A stretch of DNA of 64,000 bases from an uncultured Candidatus Melainabacteria bacterium (GCA_934718275.1 CAKUZD010000002.1:124001-188000); one strand, 5' to 3'. Positions 15,994-25,020 are shown, counted from the stretch's first letter. The notes: a model not told the origin generated them from the sequence alone. A program made the numbers and translations.

Positions 15994-17460
15994 TAGCTTA
16001 TCGTAATCAATTTTTGAATTATGTCTTGGATCTCGTGGAATTTTTGTAATTACAACTTTATCAAATTCAAAATTTCGTTCTTTCAATTCCTGTTCAAGTT
16101 TAATTTTCGGGAGTTTTGTTTCAACAACGAGGACAATTTCATCTTTGATTTTTAAAACCGTTCCGATTTCAACACCTTCAATTTCTAAAAGAGCATTTTC
16201 TATTGGGAAAACATAAACTTCTTTACCTTTATGTTCAAAGCGATTTTTTACTCTGCCCATTAAAAATAAATTACCGTCATTATCAAGATACCCCGCATCG
16301 CCTGTTCTGTGCCATACTTGCATATTGTAGTGAATTTTAGCGAAATTTTGAGCTCTTTCGCTGTTATAATATTCTTTTAAAACGTGTTTGCCCTCGACAC
16401 AAATTTCCCCAATCTCGCCAGTGGGCAGCCACATACTTTCAAAATCTTCTATCACTTTATCTGACGGCTTTATAATTTTTATGTTTATGTCGTCAATTGG
16501 TTTTCCTACATAAAGTCCGTCTTTGACATCACCTTTAAAATCTAAAAGCTCTCGGGTTGAAATTGACGCAATTGGTTCAGCTTCTGTTGAGCCATAAACT
16601 ATTTCAACATCACAATTGATAAATTTCTCTTGTAAAAGTTTAGCAGATTTAGGAAAAACAGGAGCCCCGCCTGTAAAAATCCTTTTTAATCCATTGATTT
16701 CTCCAAAATCAGCAAGCTTTTCATAAAACCGAGGAGAGCCGACAGAAGTCGTTACTTTATTATTTTTTATATCGTTTGAAATTTTTTTAGGGTTTATATC
16801 CGCAGGTTTTTGAGGATTAAAATCTGGGATGACAGAAGTTGTTCCGCAAGCAAGATTATGCAAAATAAAGACTGGTAAACTTGCTAAATCTACATCATTT
16901 TCTTGAGGAGCAAGGTGTTTTTTTAAGACATAATGCTGTTCAAGTAAAAATTCGTGTGTCCTTTTTGCAGCTTTTGGTAAACCAGTTGAACCTGTTGTAA
17001 AAGTAATTAGTGCTGTTGTATCAGATGTTGCGGGTTCAATCTCAATATTCTTTTTGGTTTTACGGATTTTTCCTGAAATAATATTTATTCCAACTTCTCG
17101 GACTTTTTTAGACATTAATTTTAGGATAAATGCTTTTGGGCAAGCAATAAATGCTTTACATGGAACAATAGTTAAAGCTTGGTCAAGTCTGTTTTTATCT
17201 GCCCAAGCATCGACAAAAACAGCCGTTGCTCCAATATAAAAAATCGCAGACAAAATCTTATAAAGTTCAATTGTCATTGGAACAAAAATCAAAACATTGT
17301 CTCCTTTTTTTATTCCTTTTGACAAAAAATACTGTGCATATTCTTTGACATCTTGTGCCAATTCCTTATACGTAACTTTTTCTTTTTTATGTATAATGGC
17401 GAGTTTTTCAGGATGTTTTTCAGCGTTTTCGAATAAGATTTCTACGATATTATTTATCAT
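15976..17460 (-). CDS. AMP-dependent synthetase, OleC-like fatty acid ligase
   Basis: A 494-residue ANL-superfamily enzyme. The P-loop is T-F-T-T-G-S-T-G-L-P-K-A near 155. Then come L-P-V-F-x-L-H-N-L-A-C-G-T-T-S-V-I-P-D, G-S-P-R-F-Y, F-T-G-G-A-P-V and Y-G-S-T-E-A-E-P-I-A-S-I. The L-P-V-F/A-C-G-T-T and S-T-E-A-E-P pattern resembles OleC (beta-lactone synthetase) and related fatty-acid ligases more than ordinary acyl-CoA synthetases. The family activates a carboxylate as acyl-AMP. It is the last gene of the operon and overlaps the GNAT gene by 4 bp. Substrate unknown; a beta-hydroxy or long-chain acid is plausible. Confidence 0.85.
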   Translation of the reverse strand: MINNIVEILFENAEKHPEKLAIIHKKEKVTYKELAQDVKEYAQYFLSKGIKKGDNVLIFVPMTIELYKILSAIFYIGATAVFVDAWADKNRLDQALTIVPCKAFIACPKAFILKLMSKKVREVGINIISGKIRKTKKNIEIEPATSDTTALITFTTGSTGLPKAAKRTHEFLLEQHYVLKKHLAPQENDVDLASLPVFILHNLACGTTSVIPDFNPQKPADINPKKISNDIKNNKVTTSVGSPRFYEKLADFGEINGLKRIFTGGAPVFPKSAKLLQEKFINCDVEIVYGSTEAEPIASISTRELLDFKGDVKDGLYVGKPIDDINIKIIKPSDKVIEDFESMWLPTGEIGEICVEGKHVLKEYYNSERAQNFAKIHYNMQVWHRTGDAGYLDNDGNLFLMGRVKNRFEHKGKEVYVFPIENALLEIEGVEIGTVLKIKDEIVLVVETKLPKIKLEQELKERNFEFDKVVITKIPRDPRHNSKIDYDKLKKILS

Positions 17461-18407
17461 ATTTTAACTCCATAAAGTTTGTATTCGTGATAAAGTTCAC
17501 CTGATAATATGTTTGCAGATACATTATTTTCGTGCATAAGTGCATGGATTATATTGTCATATCCAGCATCTTTGGCTTTTTTGTGCATATATTCGGTTAA
17601 ATATGATCCGATGCCACGGTATTTGTAATCCGGGATCTGTGCAAGCGTTTTTATAATCAATGATTTTTCTCTTCTGTTATACAAATTGTCAAATCCGAAA
17701 ATGAATGCAAGGGCATCATTTTGTTCATTTTCTGCAATTAAAATCCATTCAGGGTTTAAAAAGCTTTTTACAGGCTCATACATTTTGAAAAATTCTTCAA
17801 ATTCAATCGGAGTATAGAGAAAATTATTTACAAAACTCTTAATTGAAACCTCATAAATTTTTCTTATATCCCTTTCAAAATTATTTGGATCAAATTTGCG
17901 TATTTTCACACCCTTTTGCTCAAATATTTTTTCAAATTTATTAAGTCTTGAATAATCTCTATCCAAATTTCTGCAAACTGATGATGTGTAATTTGCAATA
18001 GTTTCAAAACCGTATTGTTCAAAAAGTTCAGCATAATATGGCTTGTTGTAATTATCTAAAAGAAATGGAGGGTTCGCAGATGGCAGAGTTACACGATACT
18101 TTTTCCATGTTGAACCGTTAATTGGTCCAATTAAGTAGTTATAGCCATTTTGCAATGCGTAATTTTTTATCTCGTCAAATAGAAATTTTACAGCACTAAT
18201 ATTATTTTCGGCTTCAAAAAATCCTATTTGAGCACGATTATTGGCATAAATAAGCCCAGCTCTTGCTAAAATTTTGTCACCCTCTTTTACGATAAATAAT
18301 TTTTTGCAAGCTGAAACATCCTCTGATTTTGTCGTATAAAATGGGTCGCCATCATACAAAATTTTGGGAAATTTTAAAAATTCTTCTTTATTATCAGATA
18401 AATACAT
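17457..18407 (-). CDS. GNAT-superfamily acyltransferase-like protein
   Basis: A 316-residue protein. The C-terminal third has a GNAT acyl-CoA site: I-P-D-Y-K-Y-R-G-I-G-S-Y-L-T-E-Y, where R-G-I-G is the pyrophosphate loop, followed by H-A-L-M-H-E-N-N-V-S-A. The N-terminal half contains I-G-P-I-N-G-S-T-W and resembles the double-GNAT-like layout of uncharacterised 300-400 residue acetyltransferases. It overlaps the kinase-like gene upstream by 14 bp and the ligase downstream by 4 bp, so it is firmly in the operon. It probably N- or O-acylates an intermediate; the acyl donor could be made by the adjacent AMP ligase. Specific function unknown. Confidence 0.75.
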   Translation of the reverse strand: MYLSDNKEEFLKFPKILYDGDPFYTTKSEDVSACKKLFIVKEGDKILARAGLIYANNRAQIGFFEAENNISAVKFLFDEIKNYALQNGYNYLIGPINGSTWKKYRVTLPSANPPFLLDNYNKPYYAELFEQYGFETIANYTSSVCRNLDRDYSRLNKFEKIFEQKGVKIRKFDPNNFERDIRKIYEVSIKSFVNNFLYTPIEFEEFFKMYEPVKSFLNPEWILIAENEQNDALAFIFGFDNLYNRREKSLIIKTLAQIPDYKYRGIGSYLTEYMHKKAKDAGYDNIIHALMHENNVSANILSGELYHEYKLYGVKI

Positions 18408-19515
18408 AACTCACTCCTAACACTAGTGCTGAAATTATTGATGTAAACCATAAACCTTTATTCAAATCTTGGTTAAATAATTTTGTTTTGATTATTATAC
18501 CTTCACAAATTATTGATGTTATAAAGGGATAAATTATATTTTGCCCAATAAATTTTCCTAAAAATGCGCAAATAACAGGAATTGTTAAAATATAAAATAT
18601 TGGTCTTACTCTGTATGCATCAGCTTCTTCACAATCATAATTCAAAATCCAATCTGTTTTTGCACAAATAAACGAAAATGCAAAAAGAATTATTGCGTAA
18701 ATATTGCCTAAAAGAGCCCAGATAATATAATTTATCAGCCCTAAGAGCGTAACTCCAGAAAATCCTATTCTTTTATAAGGTAGTAACAAAACCAGATAGC
18801 CAACCAAAAATCCAATCAATGCTAAAATTTGAAATGAAATTCCTTCAATTGTTGGAGTTATATTCTTAGATAAAATAAACATTGTCCCTAATGGAATGAA
18901 TAAATTATCAGCACCTTTGAGGCTTACACCTTCAAAAATGGTTACGATTATAGAAATTAAAAGTGCAATCAAAACACTTTCCACTCTACCTATTTGCGTT
19001 GCTAAAAGTAAAATCAAATGAACAATCAAAAAAGAAGTCAAAAAGAACGTAACAGAACCCTCAATGGTTTTTCTTGTTCCGACTTCGACCAAATATTCAT
19101 TTGCACCGTAACTTTTTCCAACAAGTGCTGCTAATGCATCTGATATTGCTAAAATCAATATAGAAATAACATAGAACATTGGCTGATTTAAAATTTGTGA
19201 ATATAAAAAGCAAGCGTATATTGCAATTGGATGATAAATTGCTCCGTCCGATTTCCTTTCCACTCCGTGAACTGATTGCAGCCAGCCGATTTTTTTAGTT
19301 ATGAACATAATTGAAGCAAAACCAATTGCCAATGCCAAAACTGTCCAATGTGAAGTTAAAATAAACGGGAAAAATATTGTAACAAAAGCTCCACCAAAGT
19401 GAACAAATTTTCTTGTTGTTTCCGCTTTTGCACCTTTTTTTCGTAAAAATTCTGCAATTACAAAAAGTGATAAAAATATTATTGAAATTATACTTGCCCA
19501 AATTATATCAGTCAT
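18394..19515 (-). CDS. Dolichol/phytol-kinase-like integral membrane protein
   Basis: A 373-residue, very hydrophobic protein with about 10 membrane segments. The N-terminal half carries R-K-F-V-H-F-G-G-A and, later, S-D-A-L-A-A-L-V-G-K-S-Y-G with G-T-R-K-T-I-E-G-S-V, the signature of CTP-dependent polyprenol kinases (dolichol kinase, phytol kinase VTE5) and the related CDP-diacylglycerol synthases. It likely phosphorylates a lipid alcohol with CTP in the membrane. The C-terminal half is an additional membrane domain. It overlaps the DUF3419 gene by 8 bp. Together with the UbiA-type gene it points to an isoprenoid or other long-chain alcohol. Confidence 0.8.
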   Translation of the reverse strand: MTDIIWASIISIIFLSLFVIAEFLRKKGAKAETTRKFVHFGGAFVTIFFPFILTSHWTVLALAIGFASIMFITKKIGWLQSVHGVERKSDGAIYHPIAIYACFLYSQILNQPMFYVISILILAISDALAALVGKSYGANEYLVEVGTRKTIEGSVTFFLTSFLIVHLILLLATQIGRVESVLIALLISIIVTIFEGVSLKGADNLFIPLGTMFILSKNITPTIEGISFQILALIGFLVGYLVLLLPYKRIGFSGVTLLGLINYIIWALLGNIYAIILFAFSFICAKTDWILNYDCEEADAYRVRPIFYILTIPVICAFLGKFIGQNIIYPFITSIICEGIIIKTKLFNQDLNKGLWFTSIISALVLGVSYVFI

Positions 19516-20608
19516 TTTTTATCACCTCGTCAATAATAAAATCTTTATAGAAAAAAGCCCTGTCTTTTAGGTAAAGTTCTTTTGATAATTCTTTTTCGTA
19601 TTTAAAATTTTGAGGTAAAATTTTCGAAATACGTCTATCAACCATCATGTTCCAATAGCAAAATTTTGCACCAGTATTTGCACTTGATAATAATTCTAGC
19701 GAAACTTCCTTAAATAAATCCTCATCCATATATTCAAAAATATCAGATAAGTTAAATCCGTCAAATTTCATGTTGGAATTTTTTGCAACATTGTTTATTG
19801 TGCCTGTTTTGATTTCTAGTGCGTCAATATTTTGTTTGATTATATTGAAATTTTCTTCTTTAGCGTAGTGTGGAAGTGAATAATCAAAATTATTGAGCAA
19901 AATGTAATTTACATACGGATTATTCCAAGTTGGTACATCCCTCAATGCTCTATCAGCTCGTTCTTTTATGTTTTTTGAAATCATTGAAACATCAACGTAT
20001 TTGAAAAATTCTTTATCACGTCCGAGCCTGCCCATAACAAACTTATTAAAGAAAACCTTAAACAACGCCTTAAATCGCCAATTGTTCCAAGTTTTGTCGT
20101 AAAACATTTTTTGTGCCTGAATAGATTTTGGTAAGAAAAGCTCTGTTAAATTCTTTTGATTATGAACGAGTGGCATAATTTTATTCGCAAAAAGTTGAAA
20201 ATAATGTTCAAATTTTCCTTGATGAATTATTCCGTTTTTAATTATATCTTGGTTATGCTCAAAATAATAGCGACTTTGCAGGTTTAAATTTCCCTCAATG
20301 GATTTATAAATCTCAAGACGATTATCGCAAGGTTTGAATCCTATAATTTTTAAAAAGTTTTCATAATCAAGATATTTAATTGCGTATTTTTTTAATTCAG
20401 AGCAGGCAATTTGCGGAATACTTAAATCAACAGCATAAACAAGTTCCGGGTTTTTAGTTAATAAAGAGAAGGAATTGTCTCCCGCCGATGCTATGGAGAT
20501 AAATTTACCGCCATTATTAAACACTTCAAGCAAAAGTTCAGGGTCTTCCCAGCAGTTTGCATATCTTATTTTGTCAAATTTTGCTCTTGTCTCAATGCCC
20601 TTGCTCAT
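19508..20608 (-). CDS. DUF3419 protein, BtaA-like 3-amino-3-carboxypropyl transferase family
   Basis: A 366-residue protein beginning with R-Y-A-N-C-W-E-D-P-E-L-L and S-I-A-S-A-G-D-N-S-F-S-L-L, then V-Y-A-V-D-L-S-I-P-Q-I-A-C-S-E-L-K, which is the conserved DUF3419 block. It also has N-L-S-D-I-F-E-Y-M near residue 290. BtaA of this family moves the 3-amino-3-carboxypropyl group of S-adenosylmethionine to diacylglycerol, the first step to betaine lipids. BtaB, the N-methylase, is absent here, so the product may differ. It overlaps the PEP-synthase-like gene by 17 bp. Confidence 0.83.
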   Translation of the reverse strand: MSKGIETRAKFDKIRYANCWEDPELLLEVFNNGGKFISIASAGDNSFSLLTKNPELVYAVDLSIPQIACSELKKYAIKYLDYENFLKIIGFKPCDNRLEIYKSIEGNLNLQSRYYFEHNQDIIKNGIIHQGKFEHYFQLFANKIMPLVHNQKNLTELFLPKSIQAQKMFYDKTWNNWRFKALFKVFFNKFVMGRLGRDKEFFKYVDVSMISKNIKERADRALRDVPTWNNPYVNYILLNNFDYSLPHYAKEENFNIIKQNIDALEIKTGTINNVAKNSNMKFDGFNLSDIFEYMDEDLFKEVSLELLSSANTGAKFCYWNMMVDRRISKILPQNFKYEKELSKELYLKDRAFFYKDFIIDEVIKND

Positions 20609-22973
20609 CTTTAATTATCCTTATTGTACCTGCTGAACCATCCATCTCGACTTCATCGCCGTCTTTTAATGTAGAAAGAAGATTATTTATTCCGACAATT
20701 GCGGGAATACCCATTTCTCTTGCAACGATTGCACTATGGGATAAAATACTTCCTCGTTCAACCAAAATCCCCTTGCTTATCGGAAACAACGGAACCCATC
20801 CTGGGTCTGTTCGTTCGGCTACCATTATACAGCCTTCTAAGCCTTCAGATTGCACTACTGATTTGACTATTTTGACTTTTGCCCTTACTATCCCTGCACA
20901 AGCCCCGATTCCAGATAAATCACCTTTTTCTGCGGTTTTTGTTTCTCTTGAGGTGTAATCATTTGCTTTATAAACTGTTCCATAAGTTGAAAATCTGTCC
21001 GCAGGATGTTTGGTTTCGAAATTTTGAAATTCAATTTTTCGATTTTTGATTAGAGTTTTTAAATCAACGTCAACAGATGTTCCCCTGACATAATTAAAAA
21101 TTTCTTCTTTTGTCAAATAGAAAATATCACGTTGGTTTTCAATAATATTTTCATAAGCAAAATTTTTACCAAGTTCAAGAAAAATCTCTCGCACTAAACC
21201 AAATAATCTTGTGCGTTCAAATCGAAGATTTTCTCTATTTTTAACTCGTAATCGTGCATTTTTTAGGATAAAACTGAAAAATGGATTTTTGATTTGTTCT
21301 TTTACAATTTTTTCAGCATTTTGTCGTATTTCTTGTTCTCTAATCTGTTCTTTTTCAAGGTCAATAATACCCTGCTTTACGTAAGAATTTATAATGAATT
21401 TCAAAAGCGACGGATCTTGTTTGTAGGTAATCGTTTCGAGCTTTAATTCTCCAATACAGCGGTTGCCGAATTTTTGGATAAATTCTTCGATATCTTTTTC
21501 TGCATTTTTACCGTTGCAGATTTTATTTGAAATCAATTTAATTCTTTTTATTGGCTCTGTTGAAATTATCCCTGTTTCACCCGTCAATAAGTCATTTTGT
21601 AAAGTTCCATTCGGGTCAATTTTGGATAAAGATTTTTTTAGAAGTCCGTAAAAAATCATTGCATAAAAATCATTAACCAAAGGAGCCTGCCATTTTTTCA
21701 TTAATTTGGATTCAAGCTCGAAGTAAATTTCTACAAGTTCATTTGACGTTTTTCCATCTAGTTTCCCATTCTCGTATGGAGATAATGTTGTATTTATATG
21801 CTCATAAAACTTTTCAATATCTTTCGGGAGGTTAAATAGATTTACTATCAAAGATTTTATGAGAGTTGCAAGGCGTAAATATTTATTCTTTTTGCTTTGT
21901 TTGACTTTTGGAACTTGATTTAATTTTTGTTTTACACCCATCATTGATTCCATAAAGCGTGCATTAATTTCGTATCCTGGCATAAGCTTTAAAAGCCTGT
22001 ACCAGTTGAGAAGATTGTAATAAACTCTGCCCTCAATTAAACCAAGCATTTGAAAAATTTCGGAGTTTTCATCGATTACTTCTCTCTCAACTCCCATAAT
22101 TAAGAGAAATTGCTTATAAACCTCGGTGTAAACATCTTTTATGAATGAAAATGTTAGAGGAGTTGTTACACCTGAATAACTTTCAATAATATTTGAATTA
22201 TCCCAGATAATTTCCTGTTCTGATTTGTCTGGAATGTTTTCTAATGTAGTAATTGGACGAGCTTGCAAAATGTATAATTTACCATTCTCATAAGCCCATT
22301 CAATGTCTTGAGGTTTACCGTAAATCTCAACAATTTTCTTCACTTCTTTTGCGATTTCTTTAATCTGTTTGTCGGTCAAGGAGGAAGTAGACGAGTTTTC
22401 GTTTTCAACTTGTTTTGTACCAAAGCCTTTTTCTTCATCAAAAACGATTTTATAAGGTTTTTCAGCAATATTTTTTGTTATTTTACCTCTTACAACAGAA
22501 TAAGTATCAGCGTTTAATTCTCCAGAAACAAGTCCTTCCCCAAGCCCGAAAACACTTGAAATAACGATTTCGCCACGTTTTCCTGTAATTGGGTTTGATG
22601 AAAACGCAACACCAGAAATGTCTGAATTTATCATTTCTTGAACAATTACGCCAACTTTAATATTTTCATTTGATAATCCGTTTTGCTCTCTATAAAACCT
22701 TATTCTGTCGGAATTTGCACTATTTATGACATCTTGTATTCTTGCTTTTATATCCTCAGCTTTTACGTATAAAAAACTCTCCATTTGCCCAGCAAAGGAA
22801 TTTCCACTCCCGTCTTCTCCAACGGCTGACGAACGAACTGCATATAATTTGTCCTCCCGAACTTCAAAACTCTCTTCAGTTGAAGTGACAACAAACCATT
22901 TCGGAACGGAGATTTCGTTTTTTGTTAAAATATCAAGATTATAAGCTTTCCCGCCAACTATTTTTTCGTCCAT
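20592..22973 (-). CDS. PEP synthase-like phosphotransferase (ATP-grasp plus swivelling histidine domain)
   Basis: A 793-residue protein. The N-terminal pyruvate/PEP-type ATP-grasp has V-G-G-K-A-Y-N-L, Y-A-V-R-S-S-A-V-G-E-D-G and W-A-Y-E-N-G-K-L-Y-I-L-Q-A-R-P. A helical middle follows, and the C-terminal swivelling domain carries the phosphohistidine loop G-S-I-L-S-H-S-A-I-V-A-R-E-M-G-I-P. The PEP-binding TIM barrel of true PEP synthase is missing. The layout is therefore that of rifampicin phosphotransferase and similar enzymes, which move phosphate from ATP to a small molecule via His. The substrate is unknown and is probably the lipid precursor of this operon. It abuts the UbiA-type gene with no gap. 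Confidence 0.85.
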   Translation of the reverse strand: MDEKIVGGKAYNLDILTKNEISVPKWFVVTSTEESFEVREDKLYAVRSSAVGEDGSGNSFAGQMESFLYVKAEDIKARIQDVINSANSDRIRFYREQNGLSNENIKVGVIVQEMINSDISGVAFSSNPITGKRGEIVISSVFGLGEGLVSGELNADTYSVVRGKITKNIAEKPYKIVFDEEKGFGTKQVENENSSTSSLTDKQIKEIAKEVKKIVEIYGKPQDIEWAYENGKLYILQARPITTLENIPDKSEQEIIWDNSNIIESYSGVTTPLTFSFIKDVYTEVYKQFLLIMGVEREVIDENSEIFQMLGLIEGRVYYNLLNWYRLLKLMPGYEINARFMESMMGVKQKLNQVPKVKQSKKNKYLRLATLIKSLIVNLFNLPKDIEKFYEHINTTLSPYENGKLDGKTSNELVEIYFELESKLMKKWQAPLVNDFYAMIFYGLLKKSLSKIDPNGTLQNDLLTGETGIISTEPIKRIKLISNKICNGKNAEKDIEEFIQKFGNRCIGELKLETITYKQDPSLLKFIINSYVKQGIIDLEKEQIREQEIRQNAEKIVKEQIKNPFFSFILKNARLRVKNRENLRFERTRLFGLVREIFLELGKNFAYENIIENQRDIFYLTKEEIFNYVRGTSVDVDLKTLIKNRKIEFQNFETKHPADRFSTYGTVYKANDYTSRETKTAEKGDLSGIGACAGIVRAKVKIVKSVVQSEGLEGCIMVAERTDPGWVPLFPISKGILVERGSILSHSAIVAREMGIPAIVGINNLLSTLKDGDEVEMDGSAGTIRIIKDEQGH

Positions 22974-23906
22974 TTATCCACCTATAAAATGCCATATCAT
23001 TGGCAGACCGCCTAACGATAAATACATCCCTAATGTCCAGATTCCTGCCATTGTTTCGATTTTTGCTGCAATTTTTTGTTCTCTTGTTTTTAAGAACTTT
23101 AACGCTGGTATTGCACAGAAAATTAAGAAAAATACTAAAAATATGAATGTCATTTTACCGAAACCTGCGTAAAAACAAGCAACATTAGCAAAAATGAATG
23201 TTGTAAATAATACACAAAGCCAAGTAATTGTCGCTCCCTTTTCTCCCCAAAGGTAAGAATAAGTTTCAACGCCAATTTCTTCTGCATTCTTTGCTCGGAT
23301 TTTTCTACCGATTTCAATTACAACACCGTTTAGGAATGTAACAATAAGGAAAATTATTAAACCGTTCGGGATATTGGTACTGTTATTGTTCCAATCCAAA
23401 CCTGTTGTGTAAAAATCGATTACAGGCATAATCATCATGTGTGAAACTAAATACGAAATTGGATGTTTACGAAGCCAATCACGTACAAAAAATTCTTTTG
23501 CCATAATAAACATATAAATTATGACTAAACCCCATATCCATAACATTTTGGGGATAAATACAGCGTTTAGAATACATTGAAGTCCGATTATAATTGTAGC
23601 AAGTCCTTTTAATTCCTTGAAGGACACTAATCCTCTCGGTACTGCTCTATATGGGCGATATTTTGCATCATCATCGGCATCTTTATACTCATCAAAAATT
23701 CTTAGCAAAAAGAAATATCCGAAAGATGTCATAGCTCCAATTGACAAAGTAATAATGGAAAAATCAAAGTCCCCTCTTAAAATTTTGGAATATGACATGG
23801 CAGAAAACGCAAATGTCAAAACCATCAACCCGTAAGAAAATACGGGAAATCTTTCGCTTTGATAAATCCAAAACCGTTTAAAAATATTTAAATCTCTTTC
23901 TTCCAT
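22974..23906 (-). CDS. UbiA-type prenyltransferase
   Basis: A 310-residue protein with about 8-9 membrane segments. The first Asp-rich motif is D-E-Y-K-D-A-D-D-D near residue 70, followed by Y-R-P-Y-R-A-V-P-R-G. This is the UbiA-superfamily signature for binding a prenyl diphosphate through Mg2+. The superfamily attaches prenyl chains to aromatic or glycerol acceptors. The usual second Asp motif is not clear. First gene of a six-gene operon in which neighbours overlap or abut; its promoter should lie in 23907-23958. No polyprenyl diphosphate synthase gene is nearby. Confidence 0.85.
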   Translation of the reverse strand: MEERDLNIFKRFWIYQSERFPVFSYGLMVLTFAFSAMSYSKILRGDFDFSIITLSIGAMTSFGYFFLLRIFDEYKDADDDAKYRPYRAVPRGLVSFKELKGLATIIIGLQCILNAVFIPKMLWIWGLVIIYMFIMAKEFFVRDWLRKHPISYLVSHMMIMPVIDFYTTGLDWNNNSTNIPNGLIIFLIVTFLNGVVIEIGRKIRAKNAEEIGVETYSYLWGEKGATITWLCVLFTTFIFANVACFYAGFGKMTFIFLVFFLIFCAIPALKFLKTREQKIAAKIETMAGIWTLGMYLSLGGLPMIWHFIGG

Positions 23907-23958
23907 TGAGCCAATTATACAATTTTTCGCATATTTTGTACATCAAGCAAGTATAGGA

Positions 23959-24364
23959 TTATTCCATTCCTAAAATATCTCTTTCAACTATTTTTACAAT
24001 ATCGACAGGTATTTGATTATGCTTTCCCTGTTTGATTTTGGGAGAATTTATATTTGATTTCACCTGCGGCAGATTTTTCAAGATATTCATTAGTGAATAC
24101 AATTCTGACTGTGGTGTTTGTTGATTATTATCAATATCGTCATTTAATTTTGCAAGAAGTTTTGCCCCAATATTATAAATATCACCAGCAAATTGTTTAG
24201 AAAAATCTTTTATTTTGACGATATGATTATCCCAGTTGTGTTTCTTTTTTTCAATTAAAAATAGTTCTGCGTGAAATATTTAATTTTTCAGCAATCATTT
24301 TTGGGGATAAATTTTCAACACAGTATAATTTTTCTACTTCGTGGAGTAAATGTAATTTGTTCAT
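23959..24364 (-). pseudogene. Frameshifted phage-like HTH protein (terminase small-subunit-like)
   Basis: Frame one starts at the ATG at 24364: M-N-K-L-H-L-L-H-E-V-E-K-L-Y, then K-M-I-A-E-K-L-N-I-S-R-R-T-I-F-N and a TGA. A second frame then continues K-K-K-H-N-W-D-N-H for about 100 codons to the stop at 23959. A helix-turn-helix with N-I-S-R-R-T-I and a following H-N-W is the typical N-terminus of terminase small subunits or phage transposase-like HTH proteins. The shift sits in a T/A-rich run near 24250. It is probably a prophage remnant at the right edge of the 12.8-kb insertion. Confidence 0.6.
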
Positions 24365-24497
24365 TTAAAACCCTTTTAAACCTTGTGTAAAGACCTTTTA
24401 CAATGGCATTAATTACTCTTGTTTCAACAGAAGTCAAATGTTTTCATCTCAATCTCAGAGATAATTCTGCATATCTCAAATTAGGGAATACTTTTTT

Positions 24498-24705
24498 ACT
24501 TGCATTAAATATACATGACTAAAGCGTAAATATATTGCTAACTTTCAGAGTTTGATTTTGAAATTTATATAATTTTAGTGCAAGTATTTCTCAAAAAAGT
24601 GCAGATAAAGTCCAATTAGTGCAAGTGCATCTCATTCTATTAAAATTGGCATAAAGGGCTTTATATTTAACTTTAGCGATTGTACACTCATCTCACACTT
24701 GCACT
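24498..24705. repeat. Array of TGCAAGT repeats at the right end of the insertion
   Basis: TGCAAGT occurs four times within 210 bp. Two are parts of near-identical 19-mers on the plus strand, 24575-24593 and 24616-24634, which match at 16 of 19 positions and are spaced 41 bp. Two are inverted, at 24498-24504 and in CACTTGCACT at 24696-24705, just inside the element end. Clustered sites next to a transposon end usually bind the transposase or a regulator. The remainder of 24365-24692 shows no gene. Confidence 0.5.
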
Positions 24706-24714
24706 TTATTTACA

Positions 24715-25020
24715 CTTCCTGAATAAGGTTCAATCATTTCTGCAATTAAATTTACAATGCATTTAGGGGTATAGAACTCTACTTTACCTTTACCTTCGGC
24801 AAGTGCGAATTTTCCTAAGAAATATTCATAAACTCTTCCAATTATATCATTATCTTTATCTTTTTGCGTGTCTATTTTATTAATTCCATCTAAAAGTGTA
24901 GATAACTTGCTATTATCTAAATCTATACACGAAAAATAGTTATCAGGTAATACTCCTTTCAGAGCTTCGTTAACTTTTTCTATTGTTGACAATGCTGTAT
25001 CGATTTTGATAGAAATATCA
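24715..25020 (-). pseudogene. hsdM: Type I methylase HsdM, 5' part (interrupted)
   Basis: The minus-strand frame reads A-L-K-G-V-L-P-D-N-Y-F, I-D-T-Q-K-D-K-D-N-D-I-I-G-R-V-Y-E-Y-F-L, G-K-G-K-V-E-F-Y-T-P-K and I-V-N-L-I-A-E-M-I-E-P-Y-S-G. This is the standard HsdM segment just before AdoMet motif I (Y-D-P-C-C-G), which stands at 11860-11890. After S-G it runs into unrelated sequence and stops at 24693. Upstream, homology fades near 25080, so the N-terminal helical domain is also missing. It is the other half of the gene split by the insertion. Confidence 0.85.

Larger units (their letters stand above)
11899..24714. mobile_element. 12.8-kb insertion inside hsdM, 5-bp target duplication, TGTAA...TTACA ends
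   Basis: The split hsdM halves join perfectly if this segment is removed. On the plus strand CTTCC stands at 11894-11898 and again at 24715-24719, and the interval begins TGTAATTTAA and ends TTTATTTACA. Rejoined, the protein reads E-P-Y-S-G-R-I-Y-D-P, as in intact HsdM. TG...CA ends with a 5-bp duplication are typical of the Tn7/Mu class of DDE transposons. No transposase is inside, so the element would be non-autonomous or decayed. Both borders carry pseudogenes (bcp at left, a phage-like HTH gene at right). The inverted end similarity is only about five to ten bases. Confidence 0.6.

Noticed and set aside
12169..24260. TGA read as tryptophan (code 4 or 25)
   Set aside because: In-frame TGA codons appear at two places, 12169 and near 24250, but both are in broken genes. 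Intact genes use TGG for Trp.
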